A stretch of DNA of 64,000 nt from Hevea brasiliensis (taxonomy: Eukaryota; Streptophyta; Magnoliopsida; Malpighiales; Euphorbiaceae). The position numbers were made by a program, and so were the translations under genes. Location: positions 310,001 through 374,000 of the forward strand of contig NC_079500.1 of NCBI RefSeq assembly GCF_030052815.1, in the 5' to 3' direction. Positions 1 through 14,100 of this stretch are shown piece by piece; the first letter of the stretch is position 1; each line of letters opens with the position of its first letter. The notes under the pieces were generated by a model. That model saw only the letters and a list, made by a program, of their open reading frames with translations, ran no database searches and was not told the origin of the DNA.

Positions 1-2113
1 CAGACAATTTTGGTCTGTTAAGCCAAACAGAGGGTATTTTGGTCATTTTCGTCTTCAGAGATGATTTTTGACCGAATTGTCCAATTAAGTAAATAATTAT
101 TATGATTTAAAATATGAAAAAATATTGCCAAAAATTAAATTGAAAATGAGTAGAGAAGAGAAGAAAAGAAAATAAAAGAAAATACCAATTATGACATCAT
201 ATGATGTCATTAAACACTTACCCACCAATCACATTTAATTAACACTTAAATTAACAAATAAAAAAAGGATAAAGGATACAACAAAAATAAAAAAAAAGCC
301 ATCAGCCATTCTCACCCAAAACCACCCATCTCTCTTCCCTTCCACCCCTTTCCTCCATGAAAGCTCCACTAAAAGCTTCATAACTCACCAAATCTCACCC
401 CAAAACCCTAAACACCCTTCACAAAAATTAACCCACACATTAAGAGCAAGGTTTTGATTATCTTAAAGTGAAGAAATTTCAAGGTTTATACAAGCCAATA
501 AAGAGACCAAAGAGGTTAGTGCATGTTAATTACTTAATATTGTTTATTTCTTAAAATTTAGTTTGAATATGAACAAATAATTAAGAAATTGAGATAAATC
601 ATGTGAGAAATTGAGAATGGAATTTTGGCCAACTTTATGGGAGTGGTAGTTGATGGTTTTGATGGATTTAAAATGGCTTAGAAATGGTGTTAATGTGTAG
701 ACATAAATTTAAATGGATTAGTATGCCTAATTGACATGTGTTGTGTGAACCTTGAATTTGAGCTAGGGTTTGGACACAAAAACTTGGATCTTGTTCATGT
801 GTTGGTGAATGAAAGTTTAAATGGTCAATTATTGGCCATTTGGCTATGTATGAAGAGGAATTGAAGTGAGTTGTAGCTTGGGATTTGAGTTTGGCTGAGC
901 TGCCTTGTGTGACCTGTAGGTCTGGATGTGAGTCCAGCCTGTTTGGGCAACTATAACTTGGGTTGTGTAGGTTCAATTAGTGCAAGGCCAATTGGACATG
1001 AAACTAGACACATAATGGCACAACTTTGGTTTAGAAACCTTGCTATAAAACCAAACCAAGTTGACCTAAAAATTGCCCTAATCCGGGTGACCTACAGTCT
1101 GCTTGGGCAAAATGACCAAATGAACAGTATTTATTCATTTGGTCATAACTTAGTGTAAAAAGGTCCAATTGACCTGAAATTTTACCAGCAGAAATATGAG
1201 ACATAGACCTACAACTTTCATGAAGAACACAAACCCAATTCTGACCATAACCTAGTCAAATTGCCAACCAAACTTAGGTTACCAAATCTGGTAGAACCAT
1301 TTTTGCCCAGAATTTTGGATTTTATCCAATCCGGCCAGTTATGGTGTTTAGGCCATAACTTGAGTTACAAAACTCCAAATGGAGTGATTCAAAAAAGGAA
1401 ATGTAACTAGACAAAATAAGGAACAACTTTCATGAAGACAATTTTGCTAAATTCCTACTATACAAATGACCAATAGAACAATAAATATGAGGCTTAAAAT
1501 CTAAAAATTTTGAATAACTAACACTAAGCTTAGAAATGGTATTGGTAACCAATACCAACAATTTTAGAATGCAAAATGTGGTATGTTGGGAGTATTAGAA
1601 CTAATGTACCTATTGTCTATGCAAAAGTCAACATTTTAGTTGACTAATGAAATGAATAGTAACACCTAAACTTAAATTTCAAGAATTGTAAAATTTAAAA
1701 GTATAACATGCCCTAGTACACCTAGTAAGATTGGTCTGGATAGGTTGGCATGCCAATAGGGTTCAGCTAGCAGTACTGCACATGGCATTATGCCATTCTG
1801 TGATTTCATGACTTTTAGCCATTCTGACACTATGTTGATACTTGGCCTTGTGCCTAATGTTATTACAACTTATTAGTTGTTCAGTTGCACACCGGGAGAT
1901 ACATATGTGATTGATGGTGTGACAGCCCGAGGTACTTGATACCCAGTGCTAGTTTATCCGTTTATCCAGTCTAGTCGTCCAGTATAGGTTACTTGGGCAA
2001 CCAAAAATGAAAGTAAATAAATTTAATGAAATTATGAATATAACAAGAAAAAAATAAATACGATTACCAATAATGATCGAAAAATTGTCTGCATAAGATA
2101 TCAGGACATGCAC

Positions 2114-5100
2114 TGTAACACCCCCATTTGTATAGCCTGGTATATTTCACTGTTCCGGGGACCGGAGTCAGTCCGGACAATTAAGGTGATTAGAATCACA
2201 CTTAAGACAACTAGAGAAGCCATAAGCACAAATAATTAGTAATTGCCAATTAGTTAAGTATAAATAAGAAAAACAAAACGTAAGAAGTTAAATGAGCCGA
2301 AAGTCACAGCGATGGGTGACCTTCTCGGGAAGGACTGCGAAGTCATTTTAAACTCAAATTTTGAACCGTAAAATGAGATGCCTCTGTCCTTAGGACCATT
2401 ACGAACACAGTGGAAAAGAGAAAATCACGAAAAAGAATTGTTAAGTCAGTCAAAAAATTAGGTCAGGGAGCCAGAAGAAACATTGAATTATTTATAAACC
2501 GGGTTAAACCGGCGAGGGGCAATTTGGTCAATTGACCCTGAGAGCTGACTCCTAATCTAACTGTCAAATAAAATCGGAGAAAAGAAAATTTTGGAATCGA
2601 GAATTAAATTAAAGAACTAATAAAAAAAAAAGAAAGAAAATAAAAAAGGTGTAGAAAGATGACATCATGCATAACATCATGCATGATGTTATAAATCCTA
2701 TAATTAATAAATAAAATTAAATGGAATTTTGGGGTCTTCCATAAGATAAAACAAATAAAAGAAAGGAAAAGAAAAAAAAATTCATTGTCTTCTTCTTTTA
2801 CCCATGTTGCTGCCTCACTCACCCTTACTTCTCCATTGTTGATCTTCCATTAAAGCTTGCACTCAAGCTTTGAAATCCTTACTAAACCTCAACTTCTCCC
2901 ATAATTGCTTCATAAAAACTTGTTCTAGTCACTTGAAAAGGAGATTGATCATCAAAGAAAGAAGAAAAGAAGAGAGAAATTAGAGAATTCAAATTCAAGT
3001 GAGGTAAGCACACCAATTTGAATGTTTGAGATTTAGTAGTTGTGTTTATAGCTTGAGTTACTTGGAAATAAACTTGAAATGAAATAAAAACATGTGTGGA
3101 GGACCAAATTGAATTTTGGCCAGCAGGTGTATGGGAGTATATTTGTATGGTTTGATGGATTTGAATGAGTTTATGGACCTCCATTAGTTGAATGATTATA
3201 GTTAAAAGCTTTGAAATTAGCTAAATGCAACAATCTAGTGTGGTTAGGGTTTGGACTTAGGGTTTAGAGACAAAAAATGTAAGAAAGTGGTAAATGATGT
3301 CTTTGACCTAATGTGAAGTGAGAAATGGTCATTTGTGACCAAATGAAGTGTGTTGGAATGGTTAGAGTTAAGGCCAAATTCGGATGGAGTGTGGTCATGC
3401 TGCTGGCAGCATGACCAAGTTACCTTTGAGGGACCAAAAATGAAATTTTACAAGTCCAATTGGTATGAGACCAATTGGGAATGAAAATAGACACTAAATG
3501 ACACAATTTTCATTTAGGAAGAATGCCCAAAAAGTGACAAAAACTTAGTGAACAAATTGACCAAACTTGAAAAATCACAATCTACCCTGTACAAACTGAT
3601 CAAATGATTTGTTCATTTGGTCATAACTTGAGCTAGGTAGGTCTAAATGACCTGAAATTTTACCAGTGGTTAGATGAGATATATACCTAAAACTTTCATG
3701 AAAAACACAAACCCAAATTATGTCATTAACCAAGACATTTGGCCACCCCAATTTGGTGACCCAAAACTGCCAGCACCAAAAATTGCCCAGAATTCTAGGC
3801 TGAATCTAATCCGGTAGCCATGGTTCAAATAGCTATAACATGAGCTAAAAAACTCCAATTGGAGTGATTCAAAAAGGAGAATAAACTTAAGACAATAAGG
3901 AACATTTTCTATGAAGAAAGTTTTACCAAATTCCAACAGTAAAATGACCAATGGAACAGTGTAACCTAAGGCACCAAAACTAAAAATTTGCAATTTTGCC
4001 TAAAGGACTTAAGTTTTGAGAAAATGACTAAAACCAACAAGTTTGATGACCAAAATGTGGTATGTGGGTAAAGTTGGAGTTCCCATACCTATTAAGCCTT
4101 AGAAAGTCAATAATTTGACTTGAATAGTATAGTGAATAGTAACCCGAAACATAAAAATTTCAAGAACGTTGAGTTTAGCACATTTGAGCTGGGTAAAAGT
4201 GAAGTTAAATTTATTTTTGGATTTATGCTAAGTTATGGTATTGAAACACTATGAAACTGTGTGTTTCAGCTGAAAAAGACTTGAAAGGTCTGAGAGACTG
4301 AGTCAAGGCCTAGAGGCGACTCACGTCAGGTCTGTGCACAATAATTCTTGTTTAAATATTTTATTCTCGAAAATTTGACTTCTGTGATTAATTATGTATT
4401 GTGTTGCCATTTTATGATCGTAAATATGACTTTGGAAATTGATCAGATTTCTCACAAATTATTTGATTAAATTGTTTTGAATTGATTTTGTGTTCACACT
4501 TAGCATGACAGTGCCTTATTATTCCTCCTCCATTTATGGGGTGAGATCGATTATTTTTCCTCTCTCTCTTGTTTACCAGTTGAGGTTGTAGATCGGGTGA
4601 GTACTCATTGGCTAGCTAGCCACCTCCCTCATTGATTTCGATTAGTGGGGTTGTAGATTGCTTTGTCGTGGTGTACAACACGGCATTGATCGGAAATTTT
4701 GTGTCATGGCTTAAGTTGTGTATGACTTGGCAACACTGTGTTTATTAAATTATTTGACTAAATTATGTTATTATGAGTTTTGATAATTTGTGAAATGTGA
4801 TTGAGAAATATTTAAATTGTGTTTTGTTAATGAATGATTTATGTATTGTATTTAAAATTTTTATTGTGCATCACTGAGTATTTTTATACTTAGCAATAGC
4901 TTATTTTGCTGTCGCAGATAAGAGCAAGGAAAAAGCAGCAGAGTGAGCTGCTACTGATATTGAGGACTACATTGATATTTTTGTACGGGTATTGTTTTAT
5001 ACCCTTGTAGTTATTTTAATGTAAATATTGCAATGTTTTATGTATCAATATAAAGTTGAGCAGTTGTATAATAAATTGTAATAATATTATTTTTAGATTT

Positions 5101-5570
5101 TTTTTTTGTAAATTAAGATTTGTATTTGTGAATTTCATACTTTATATACTGTGAATGAAGTTATGAAATATTTTGAGATGATAAACTTTGATTGGATTGT
5201 GGAATTATTTTGAAGTGGATTGAATTGAGTTGACTTGAGATTATTTGGAGGTTGGGAGTTGTGGAAAATTTATTGGAAGTGTTTTTCTCAGGCATTTGAA
5301 GAACTATTTTCTCAAAATATAGATGGAACTCTATCAAAATTTTTATAAAATTTGCGGCAAAATTAAAATAGACAAAAATTTTTACTAGTATTTAAGCTTT
5401 GAATAAATAATTTTAATTCTTACCAAAATGCTCACCACTTCCAAAATGTAAGAAAATTGTTTTAAAATCCCTTGTAGGGTACTTAATGAGTTATCGGTAG
5501 GTGAAGTTCAGTAGTTCATTAGGTAGTCTACGGGATCATGTTATGCCTTACAGAGGGGTAAGGTGTGACA
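2114..5570 (+). mobile_element. Family B solo LTR (B1), TSD TGCAC
   Basis: A complete LTR beginning TGTAACACCCCC and ending AAGGTGTGACA, flanked on both sides by TGCAC (2109-2113 and 5571-5575). It contains no internal coding region, so it is a solo LTR left by LTR-LTR recombination. It sits inside A1 and is therefore younger. Length is 3457 bp. Compared with B4 (33758-37442) the ends and the body align by eye. It carries the CTGAGTA inverted repeat at 4874-4893. Small ORFs within (2604-2822, 2882-3184, 3718-3993) lack domains and are not called. The parent lineage is unknown because no B coding region is present. Confidence 0.88.
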
Positions 5571-5622
5571 TGCACTGCATATTTATTTTTTGTTATTTCT
5601 TTTTATTTTATTATTAGCACCA

Positions 5623-5640
5623 CTAAGCATTATTGCTTAG
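5623..5640. repeat. Conserved inverted repeat of family A LTRs (copy in A1)
   Basis: Perfect 7-bp arms CTAAGCA / TGCTTAG around a 4-base loop. The same palindrome occurs in A2 (8798-8815), A3 (13529-13546), the 3' LTR of A4 (26685-26702) and, with 6-bp arms, A5 (42279-42295). Loop bases differ between copies while the arms stay paired. Function is unknown; its position toward the 3' end of the LTR would suit an RNA structure in or near the R region. Confidence 0.7.
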
Positions 5641-8179
5641 CGCATTGCTTTTTGCCATGCGTAGGTTCTGGAGAGACCGACCGAGAGCTCAGTAGACCAT
5701 AGACTGGGTGAGATCTTCTGCAGCTCTGCATAGTGTCCGTGTCACCTCACCGTCATCAGTGCATTGATAGGACACTAGGTTTTATTTTGGTATTTTGTAA
5801 TTAACTTTTATTTTCTCATGTGTAATTAAGACTTATGTAATGTATTTTAGTATTGATGTAAATTATGGAAATTGTGTTTATTAATGAATAAGTAAATATT
5901 TATTTATGACTTTTATATGAATTTCATATGAAATGAATGAATGAGAATAGGAGTATATATGAGAAATATTGGGATTTTGTTGATGAAATGGAATTTGGGA
6001 TTAATTGAAAATTTTGGAAGTGTTTTTCACAGGTTCCGAAGAACTGTTTTATCCATTTTTAGCCGACACTCTGCCAGATTTTCTATAAAATTTGCGAAAC
6101 CTCAAATAAATTATAATTTCAATAAATGGCTTAAATGAATGATATTTCACGAATTATACTTCATAACTATGAAAGAAATAAATTAGAAAGAATAAAAATA
6201 GTTGAATTAAAATAAGGTGTTCCGGTACACTGTGTGACATATCTTACTTGGCTATACAGTAGATAGGTAAGGGGTGTCACATGCTTTCTTCTCTTGAGGA
6301 AGTGATTTAGCAAGAAAGAAAGGAGAAAAGAGGAGAAGAATTGAAGATTGAACTTCAAAGTTCAAGGTTAGTGAGTTCATTGAAAATTTTAATTTATTAC
6401 TTGTGTTCTTAGTGCAAGTAACTTAGAAATTAACTTAAAATCAAACAAAAACAATTGTTGAGGGACCAAACATAAAATTCATCCAGCTAGGGTTAGGGTT
6501 TGTTATGAATGAGTTTGATGGTTTTGAATGGTTATTTGAGGTGAATTAGGTGTGTAGAATATGAATACACACTTTAAATTACATTAGACTGAGCTTTGTG
6601 TGAAGTTAGGGTTTTGAGCATGTGAAAAATTAAAGAAAAATTTGAGAATTAGCCAAATGATGTTATTGACCTTATTTGAGTTGAGAAATGGTCAATTGTG
6701 ACCATTTGTGGTGTGTATGAATTGTTGGAAACAAGTTTAAATTCGGATTAGTGAGGGTCAATCTGCAGGCAGCTTGACCTAGGTCCCTTTCGGGGACCAA
6801 AACTAAAAATTTACCAATGCAATTGGTGTGAGGACAATTGGGAATGAAACTAGACACAAAATGTCACATTTTTTGTTTAGGAATCATGCTCAGAAAGTGA
6901 CCATAACTTAGTGAACAATTAGGCCAAATCTGGAATTGGCAAATTGACTTGTACAAAAATGACCAAATGAATAGTAGTTACGTAAATGACCATAACTTGG
7001 TCTAGGAAGGTCCAAATGACCTAAATTTTTACCAGTAGAAAGCTGAGACATAGCCCTACAACTTTTATGAAGAAAACAAACCCAAATTTTGACCATAACC
7101 TATTTGAAAATCCACCTGCAATCAACCACAAAAATTGCCAAAATCCAGAATTTTCCCAAAATTCTGGGTAACCGCAAATCCGGCCAGCCATGTTCAAATG
7201 GCTATAACTTAGGCTACAAAACTCCGAATAAGTGATTCAAAAAGGGAAATAAATTTAAGACAATAAGGAACAACTTTTTTGTAGAAAACTTAGCCAAATT
7301 ACCATAGCAACATGACCAATGGAACAGTGCAAAACAGGACACCAAAACTGAAAATTTGAAATTTGTACCCAAAAGACTTAGGATTTGAGGAAATAACCAA
7401 AACTAACAAATTAGGTAACCAAAATGTGGTGTGTGGGTAAAATTAGAATTCTCATACCTATTAAGCATTAGAAAGTCAACAAATTGACTTGAATAGTATC
7501 GTGAATAGTAACCTCGAAATACAAATTTTAAAGAACGTCAAGTTTAGCATATTAAAGCTTGGTATAAGTAGATTTGAATTCATTTTTAGACTTATGATAA
7601 ATTGTGATACTGAAACACTTTGAAACTGTGTGTTTCAGTTTAAAAGAATACCGGGAAAGAACCCAAGGCATTGAGTCAAGGCCAAGAGGTAACTCGCATC
7701 AGGTTTGTGCACAACATAGAAATTTCTGTAAATTTTCTTCTACAAATTGTTTTGAATGAATTGTGATATGAAATTGTGAATTAATTGTACTGAAATATTT
7801 ATTATGCTTTTGACTTAAATTATTGAACGTTTACTTGTATGTGTTTGAAATGGCAATAAATGTTTATTAAATTGCTAAGACAGTTTTGAAACCACAGTGT
7901 CATGACCATATATTTGAATGTCTCGCTACCTGATTAGTGGAAGAAATTAGTTTCGAAATTTGATTCCTTCTCTGGCTAAAGTGTTGAGGTATGTGCCAGT
8001 AGAAGAAGAAATTGAATGGGTACCCATATATTTGAGCCAGCTAGCCTTGTGATTTCTCATAAGCCTCTGGCTATTGAGATGAATATGTTTTGAATGGCAT
8101 GAAATAACTGTGTGTTTTTATGAAATTTGTTTTGAGACCTCCAAAATGAAATTGTTTGGACTAAAATTTATAAATCATG

Positions 8180-11100
8180 TGTAACACCCCTCACCCGTCT
8201 ACAGTATAGCCGAGCAAGGCGTGCTACACGGCGTGCCGGAACACCTAGTCTGTGATTATTTCATTTCTTGAACTCAATTTGATTTTAAAAAGTCTTTTAT
8301 GTAATATTCATATCATGCTGATACTATTGTCATACTTTGATAAAATCAGTGTTTCAAGATTGGTAACAAAAATTTGGCAATGTGCCATCTATATTTAGGA
8401 CAAACTGTCCTTCCAAACCTGTTGAAAATAGTTTAATATGATGATATCAAAATCTCAAATATTTCACAGTCTCTATTTCTCAGTAAAGTCAATAGACTTT
8501 TACAGTCATTAAACAGTTCCATAATACAGTCCATAATAATTTAAATATATATAGAAAATCTCCATGTCATTTAATATGTGCAAAATATTATAAACTTTAG
8601 AGCTTTCATAACATTACAAAATACAGGGCTGAATTTCAAATATACAACAAAAGTACAAAATACAAGATATCCTAAGTCCTAGCATGTATGCAATGCTGTG
8701 CGGATGACTCTGGACTTCTGCGAATCGATGTCTCACGATCGTAGGTCTCTGGGCACCCCAACTGTATCTCCAATACCTACGTTACAAAAGCAATGCGCTA
8801 AGCAATTTTGCTTAGTGGTGTCAAATATAAAGAAATATACACTAAAATAAAGTAAATAAAGTGTTTACAAATTTTTGGTGGTGCTGTATGTCAGTAAACG
8901 GGATTTAGGTATTTGAATTTAATAGTACTTGAATTCGCCGTGTAGCCTATATCTGACGGTGGATAAACGGATATACTAGCACTGGGTACCTAGTGCCTTG
9001 GGCCATCACACCATCGGTCACAAAGTGTCACCCGGTGTGCAAATAGCGTGGCTAAAAAGCCATATAGTCAATCTGGCGATAAGCCAAAAATAAATACACA
9101 ATATGTATAGCTGTAGGCTATTAAAGTCACAGTGCAGCATAATAAGCCGTAAAAACACAGTATGGCATAAAGCCATTTACAGAATAGCTGTCAGAATCCT
9201 ATTGGCATGCCAACCTATCTATACTAGTTAACTAGGCAAACTAGGGCACATTATTAATTAATTGTTTAATTCTTCAATTTTTGGAGTTTACTAACTATTA
9301 TATAATTCACAAGTCAATGCATATGTTGACCTTTTTAGGTAATATGGATAAGTTGTTTCTAGCATCAATATGTCACAATTTATATCTCAATATGCTACCA
9401 ATATAGTGCAATTTACCATTTTTACAAGTTGGCATTCATTGCCAAAATGCTTCAAGCATCATTGTATGCAAAATGTCAAATTCTCAATTTTTGTGTGCTA
9501 GATTGGTCTAGCTTAAAGTCCTATTTCCCTTGGTTTTTAGCTTTTGGTTTGAGAAGAAAAATTGTAGCTCTATGTCTTATTGCACGTGGGGAAAATTTTC
9601 AGGTCATTCTGAGTTGTATAGACCAAGATATGGTCAATTTACTAAAGCTGGACAGATTGCACCTTTAGTGCAAAACTTGGTCATTTTTAGGTCAGTTTTG
9701 GTTCGGCAGTTTTTGTACCCGAACTTGTGCAAGCCATTTGACTTGGTTCTGTCCATTTTTGGGCTTTGGTGTCTTCATAAGAATTGTAGATCTATGTCTA
9801 AACTAACCATGGTAAAAATTTCAGGTCAATTGGACCTGTTTTGAGTGAGTTATGGTCATCCAAAAACTACTATTTATATGGTCAAAAATCTGGGTTGCAA
9901 GGTTGCTAATCCGGATTTGGTCATTTTTAAGGTCAGTTTCTAGGCAGAATTTTGGCAACATTTCATGAAAGTTGGCCTATTTGGTGTCTAGTTTCACCCC
10001 TTATTGGCCTCATACCAATTGGGTTCATAGTTTGGAACTTATGGCCTAATTTATGTACTGCCTTCACACACAACCTGCACAAAGCACATACACTTCCAAT
10101 TTGATATTCCTTCTCCTCCTCATTTCTTCAATATTCAATCAATAACACTTCCATATATATATATATTGTACACAATTCCAGCAACAATTTTGGGTAGAAT
10201 ATTCAAGTGCTCAATGCACACAATTCACCATTAATTCAACATTCACTTCCACCAAAATTTAACACATCTCAATGTCAATATTACACATACACTTTAACAT
10301 AATCATACTTCAATATCACTTACACTTGCTGCCCACAATTTAACCTTAGCATATTTCATTAATAACTACATGTTCACACACAAATTCATGCTATTAGGGG
10401 CTGCAAAATATGGCAGTTTGCTCAAGGCATCAAAGTTCTATTTCACACCCTTAATTCAAACACTACATGCATATACTTAGATACAAACTTACTACAACTT
10501 TCATTTAAATTAATCAACCTTTATTTCAATTCATTAGAAGTAAAAATAACTCAAGCTCAACAAAGGTTCATGGCTGCCAAAAATGGACAAGTCCATTTCT
10601 CACTATTTCTTTCATTTCTCTTCACCAAAATACTCACCTCAACCTAAACACAAGGTTTACTAAAGCAAGGGAGAGGTTTTGGACACTTACCACTTTTGAA
10701 GCTTATCAAAACTTCACCAAATCTTGCTTTTCTTGTTGCCAATATCTTCCCCAAGGTGAGTAGGCAAGCTTTAATGAAGGAAAGAAGTGGAAAGGATGGC
10801 TTGATCATGCACCCATGGAGGTTGTATGTGGGGTGGCCATGGTGATTTCCATGGTGGAATTCATTTTGGCAAAGTAAAATGGGATGATGAAGAAGATGAT
10901 GGTGAGTGCTATCTGTTGTCCCAATGTAACATCCTCCCTATACGTGTTTTGTACGTTCTATTGCTCCAGTGGTCAAATAACAGTCTAGGCAAGTCAGGAT
11001 GTCTGGAACTACACTTCGGTGATAGTGAACAGACATATAATGATGAAATAAATAAAAAGAAAATACAAGAAAAATCAAACAAAAATGAAAGAGACAAAAT

Positions 11101-14100
11101 GTGACTAAGTTAAACGAGGCAAACCCGTAGCGCTGGGTGACCGCACTGGGAAGTTACGGCGAGGATCGTTGACTAACCCTGGACGCGGGGAACCCTGAGA
11201 AATATTTTCGGGACATAATTAAAGGTTTACTGAGGTGTGATTGACATTGAAAATGTCAAAGAAAAATTAGAAAGTTAGTATAAACGAAAAATAAAAATTA
11301 AAGAAATCGGCGGTACAAGGAGTAAATCAGTGTTACCGAAAAAAGTTCGAACTTGACCCGAAGAGGGGCATTTTGGTTAATTGACAGCTAGAGTTGACTT
11401 TTGACTTAAATGTCCATGAAAAATTAGGCCATAAGTACCAAACTTTGAACCCAATTGGTATGAGGCCAATAGGGAGTGAAACTAGACACCAAATAGGCCA
11501 ACTTTCATGTAGAAAGGTTGCCAAAATTCTGCCTAGAAACTGACCTTAAAAAGTGACCAAATCCGGATTAGTGCATTTAAGGCCTGAAAACTGACCATTT
11601 GGGCAGTAGTTAGTGTTTAGGCCATAACTCACTCAAAACAGGTCCAATTGACCTGAAATTTTGACCATGAATAGTTAAGACCTATATCTACAAGTCTCAT
11701 GAAGACACCTAAGCCCATAAATGACCATAAGCAAGTCAAAAAGCTTGCACAAGTTCGGGTCCAAAAACTGGCCGAACCTAAAATGACCTAAAATGACCTA
11801 AAGTGACCAATTTTGATACATTTTGACCACCAATAGTAAAATGACCATAACTTGGTCTACATAACTCAGAATGACCTGAAATTTTTCCCCTCGTTCCATA
11901 AGACATAGACCTACAAGTTTGTAGTTTGGACCGAAACCCAAAAATCGAGGGAAGTAGGTCGTCCGGCTAGGTCAAAATAGTAGACCGAAATTCGATAAAT
12001 TGCAATAAAATGCAATACACTTGGAAATGAAATTGGTAACATATACCAACACTAAAGGGCTATAAAATGTGACATATTGGTAACATTAGAATTGACTCAC
12101 GTAGAGTGCATCAAGGGTCAACATTATAGGTTGACTAATGAAATGAATTGAAGGGAATAGTACCAAGAGAAATAGGACTTTAAGCTAGACAAATCTAGCA
12201 AACAAAAATTGAGAAATTGACCAAATTTTGCACTAAAGGTGCAATCTGTCCAACTTTAGTAAATTGACCATATCTTGGCCTATACAACTTAGAATGACCT
12301 GAAATTTTACCTCGCATGCAATAAGACATAGAGCTACAATTTTGCTTCTTTGACCAAAAGCTAAAAACCAAGAGAAATAGGACTTTAAGCTAGACAAATC
12401 TAGGAAACAAAAATTGAGAAATTGACCAAATTTTGAAGTAAAGGTGCAATCTGTCCAGCTTTAGTAGATTGACCATAACTTGGTCTATACAACTCAAAAT
12501 GACCTGAAATTTTGCCCCGCATGCAATAAGACATAGAGCTACAATTTTTCTTCTTTGACCAGAAGCTAAAAACCAAGGAAAATAGGACTTTAAGCTATAC
12601 CAATCTAGCACACTAAAATTGAAAATTGGTAATTACATAAAATGATGCTTGAAGTGATTTGGCAATGAATGCCAACTTGTGAAAAGGGTAAATTGCATTA
12701 TATTGACAACATATTGAATTGTAAATTGTGACATGTTGATGCTAGAATCAACCTATCCATGATGCATAAAAAGGTCAATAATTTTATTGACTAGTGAAAG
12801 GCATAAAGATGTATAAACCCTATGAATAAAGAATTAAATATGTAACATTGTAATATGCCCTAAATTGCCTAGTTGACTAGTTTGGATAGGTTAGCATGCC
12901 AATAGGATTCTAACAGCTGTTCTGTGAATGACTTTACGTCATACTGTGTTTTATGGCTTATTATGCCATACTATGATTTTAATAGCCTATGGCTATACAG
13001 TTTGTGTTATTATACTCGGCTTAATGTCTGATTGATTATATGGCTTTTTAGCCACACTGTTTGCACACCGGGAGATACTTTGTGACAGATGGTGTGACGG
13101 CCCGAGGTACTAGGTAACCAGTGCTAATATGTCCGTTTATCGATCGATCGATGTATAGGCTATATGGGCAGTCATTTAAAACATTATTCAATTCAAGAAG
13201 CTAAGTTAAGTTAAGTATAAGGAAATTTCAGTACAATTAAATTAAGTATTGAATGAATGAGTAAAAGAAATTAGCAAAAGAAACATAATAAAAGTATAAA
13301 TTGTAGAACCGTAGAGACTTAAAATACAATACAGTTAGAATAATTTGTATACTGGGTAATATTACTAAAAAGTTATAAACTAAGCACTTCCAAAGAGGAA
13401 CAAACTAGTATATAAGATCGTTGATACTAGAAATACTATACCAAATTAAATTGATTCTTGAGTATCTGAATTATGATTTATTTCTTTCTTTAATTGTATA
13501 TATTATTTCTTGTTATAATATTGCACCACTAAGCAGAAATGCTTAGCGCGATGGAATTACTTCCTCGCAGTGTGCATCAAGGTAAAACCAGATGGATCAT
13601 CGAGATTTTTGAAGTCCGAATGAAGTGTCAGCAGAATTGAAGGTTGTCACCTCCTCAGCAATGCATGTAAATAGGGCTCATATTTACAGATGTTATGTAT
13701 TTTGTTCATTCTAAGTATAATGTAAATTATTTGTACATCCTGTACTTGACAAATTTATGTAATTAGTTGGCAAATTATGCAAAATAATAAAATGTAAGAA
13801 TTTTGATATATGAGTTAAGTATCTGATCATGATGATTCTGATTGAGATTGAGTATGAAAAGTTTTGAGACTAATTCTGAGTTGTGAATTTGAGTATATAT
13901 AGAAATTATTTTTGGCAGGTTCAGAAGAACTGTTAGTCCAAATTACTACTGGCACTCTGGTGGATTATCATTAAAATTTTTGAATTCTCCAAATTAGTCA
14001 GATTTTCATAAATAGTAAAAATAGCCTAAACCTCAGATAAAGTTTTTGAACAAGTAAATCTAGAACTATAATGAAATCAGATAAGATCAGGTGCTCCCGC

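Larger units (their letters stand above)
1..6281 (+). mobile_element. Family A LTR (A1), cut by window edge, split by solo LTR B1
   Basis: LTR of the chromovirus family whose coding region lies at 19.8-24.0 kb. The left end is outside the window; position 1 matches a point roughly 400 bases into the other A copies. The right end is the family terminus, finishing in GTGTCACA at 6281. The order of internal landmarks (the block around 1890-1960, the CTAAGCA/TGCTTAG inverted repeat at 5623-5640) matches A3 and the LTR at 24048-27313, giving plus orientation. The copy is interrupted at 2114-5570 by B1. The short ORFs at 668-976 and 928-1158 have no recognisable domain and I take them as chance. 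Whether this was a solo LTR cannot be told. Confidence 0.75.

Noticed and set aside
668..1158. Overlapping ORFs of 76-102 codons on both strands
   Set aside because: They lie in family A LTR sequence, have no domain, and the reading frames are not kept in A2, A3 or the 3' LTR of A4.
2604..3993. Minus-strand ORFs of 72-100 codons in B1
   Set aside because: Hydrophobic or low-complexity text from AT-rich LTR; the frames are not kept in B4.
9429..9844. Two plus-strand ORFs of 79 and 104 codons
   Set aside because: Inside A2 LTR; one frame has a partial echo at 12390-12611 on the other strand only because A3 is an inverted copy of the same LTR.
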